From NCBI GenBank assembly GCA_914767715.1, contig OU612068.1, positions 15,004,001 to 15,068,000 on the forward strand: a stretch of DNA of 64,000 nt. The letters are read 5' to 3'. The notes beneath the pieces were generated by a model. That model did no database searches. It was given only the letters and a program-made list of their open reading frames with translations, and was not told the DNA's origin. This document shows positions 62,191-64,000 of the stretch, one piece after another. The translations under genes were made by a program, and so were the position numbers. How positions within the stretch are numbered: the stretch's first letter is position 1; each line of letters begins with the position of its first letter. The stretch is from Membranipora membranacea. Its lineage: Eukaryota > Bryozoa > Gymnolaemata > Cheilostomatida > Membraniporidae.

Positions 62191-64000
62191 TCATCTCACC
62201 TGTGGGGTATCTGCCATTGCTAGCCAATCGGAATTATGCGTTGGTAAGAGACCCATGCTGTTACATTTATATACAGACAAAGCTACAGCCACTAGATTTC
62301 CTGCTATATATGCTAGTTTTTGTAGCGGTGCTTGGTCTCCTTGTATGTTCTTGAATGCTGAAGAAATAATTGAAAATGCATTAGATGTTGAAAACATGAT
62401 AAAACAGGCAATGTTAATAAAACTAGCATTTACACAAATCTGAAATTATACATTTTTCAAAGAACAGATAATTTGGGGTGTGGGGATATACATGGAGCAG
62501 TCTAACAGTCCAGGTGTGGGGGATATACATGGAGCAGTCTAACAGTCCAAGTATGGGGATATACATGGAGCAGTCTAACAGTCCAGGTGTGGGGATATAC
62601 ATGGAGCAGTCTAACAGTCCAGGTGTGGGGATATACATGGAACAGACTAACAGTCCAGGTGTGGGGATATACATGGAGCAGTCTAACAGTTCAAACAAGT
62701 ATATGGCAAGTAAAACTAAAATAATGTTCCCATGATGTAAGAATGGATACAAGATTTATAAACTGGTTGCTTTCACTAACTGAGATGGTGAGAGCAGCCT
62801 ACTGTGCATTCTTTTAAAAGAACCAGGATATTAATATAACACTTACTATCTCCAAGTGACATAAAAGCTTGTATCGGCCTCATAGCCATCATGCCGACCA
62901 TCATGATTGGGAAGATAGATATCGAGTTCCCTGCCATCCACATCATAAATAAGTTCATAGGTACTTGCTTAATCGGTCCTAATGCCGTATCCCAAGATCT
63001 CTGTAATATAGGAGAAACCTACTTGAGATGCTGTACTGACTTATACCTCATATATTTGGTCAGCTTTTTTGAGGTACAGGGAAACTAAGAGAAACTTAAA
63101 TACTTTCTGCCTAAATGTTGACAGGGGCAATCCATTATCAATCAATCCATTACTTGGTGGTGGATTACAATGTGCCACAATCAGGGACAAAGTTAATGCC
63201 CTTATACTAAGTAACACATAATTGACTAAGTTGATGATTGCTGCTTGGTGGTAATAAAGTTGTTTCCTCTCACATAAATGAGAAAATTCCTTCATGTCAG
63301 TTATTCAAAATATTACTTGCATGATTAACCATACATGACAAGTTGGTAGACCGAGAAATCAGGAGGTCTCCGCGGACGAACTCCAGACCCGGAGTACCAC
63401 TCTGCGCGCCCCGCAGTGAAGGTGTAATTTGGCCCTTGTTGTCATTTATTTTAAGCCAAAACTAGAGCGTTCATATTATGAAATGCGTAATTTTACCTGG
63501 TTTTACAAATAATATTGTTGCACTTTATCCGAACGAGGAGAGATAGTATGTTAATAGGCAATTATATTTAGGTATATGTGCTGTGGGGGTAGGAAAACAT
63601 AGTTTTTTTTGCAACTAGAAGCTTAAAAAGTTTACTGGGTGAAGGAAGCTGAAAAAAGGGAGGAAAAAGGGAGATAGGGAGGAGGTGGAAAATACCCCTA
63701 AAAACTGGGAGGCTCCCTACCAAAAAGGGAGACTTGTCAGGTATGTGATTAACGTGAAAAATTTGACCAATCAATTCAATCAATTCCAAGAAAACAAGTA
63801 AGCCTAATCTGTAGTGAAGTAATTGATGGAATGGCTATTATGTTATTACAGGATGAATGTAATGGTTTGTCTAAATGCAAATTCCAAACCTTAGTCATCA
63901 ATTCTTTGTCCACAGTCTGATCTCGCTCCGCAACTTTTGGGTCCGTAACTTTGAGATAACTATGTGGTGGAGGAAGAGAGGAGCTATAATATATGAACAA
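62191..64000 (-). CDS. EMC4: ER membrane protein complex subunit 4 (5' part outside window)
   Basis: Subunit of the EMC, the ER insertase for tail-anchored and multipass membrane proteins. Exons, minus strand: 63959-63890 (visible internal exon), 63000-62847 and 62357-62191. Phases agree, giving about 129 visible residues. Conserved blocks: [60 protein letters not shown] and [16 protein letters not shown]. The two hydrophobic stretches are the conserved membrane segments of the family. The protein ends ADTPQVR, shorter than the Gly-rich vertebrate tail. The start codon and first exon(s) are beyond base 64000. The last intron contains a 36-bp minisatellite. Confidence 0.92.
62477..62691. repeat. 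36-bp minisatellite, six copies
   Basis: Unit ggtgtggggatatacatgga gcagtctaacagtcca, with few differences, in the last EMC4 intron. It produces long artificial frames on both strands ([10 protein letters not shown] and [10 protein letters not shown] repeats). Confidence 0.92.
63358..63425 (-). repeat. GC-rich island, possibly a SINE head
   Basis: A short GC-rich patch in otherwise AT-rich intron sequence. On the minus strand gcgcgcagagtggta looks like a tRNA A box and gagttcgtccgcgg loosely like a B box. No fold closes. It may be a fragment of another tRNA-derived repeat. Confidence 0.3.

Noticed and set aside
62423-62752. Repeat proteins on both strands at the 36-bp minisatellite
   Set aside because: By-products of the repeat, located in an EMC4 intron.

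Overview
The window is nuclear DNA of an animal, most likely a marine invertebrate. All recognisable genes are split by GT-AG introns of a few hundred to about 2,200 bases. The proteins are metazoan families (bifunctional lysine-catabolic AASS, ANKAR, PDSS1, EMC4, a BRICHOS protein with a furin site). Between and inside the genes lie tRNA-derived SINEs, small inverted-repeat transposons, non-LTR retrotransposon remnants and minisatellites. I cannot name the species; a sponge or another early-branching animal is a guess. Exon coordinates below were set by hand from splice sites, reading phase and family similarity.

Layout. (1) 1-16186, minus strand: a complete 21-exon AASS gene (5884-16186, 940 codons) followed head-to-tail by a second gene (<1-4690) that carries only the saccharopine dehydrogenase half. 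The second gene has the same exon lengths, so it arose by a partial tandem duplication. (2) 19338-21640, plus: a three-exon FAD-dependent amine-oxidase-like gene, divergent from AASS. (3) 23100-28850: repeat-rich, with a roughly 1 kb foldback element, two 377-bp MITEs flanked by TTAA, and broken non-LTR retrotransposon pieces with a 12-bp minisatellite at the 5' truncation point. (4) 29342-33703, plus: PDSS1, the long-chain prenyl diphosphate synthase of ubiquinone synthesis, nine exons. (5) 34938-40359, minus: ANKAR (ankyrin plus armadillo repeats), nine exons, convergent with PDSS1. (6) 41985-50295, minus: a ten-exon type I membrane glycoprotein of an uncharacterised extracellular family, with a Thr-rich stalk. 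(7) 54240-59611, plus: a seven-exon type II membrane protein with a BRICHOS domain, an RAKR furin site and a Cys-rich C-terminal domain, like chondromodulin/tenomodulin. (8) 62191 to about 63959 and beyond the window, minus: EMC4, 3' part.

The genes do not form one pathway. AASS and its half-copy act in mitochondrial lysine breakdown, PDSS1 in ubiquinone side-chain synthesis, and EMC4 in ER membrane protein insertion. The strongest leads are the dehydrogenase-only AASS paralogue, the BRICHOS gene, the uncharacterised membrane glycoprotein, the same-length TTAA MITE pair, and a population of short near-perfect palindromes sharing GGAGT/ACTCC arms.
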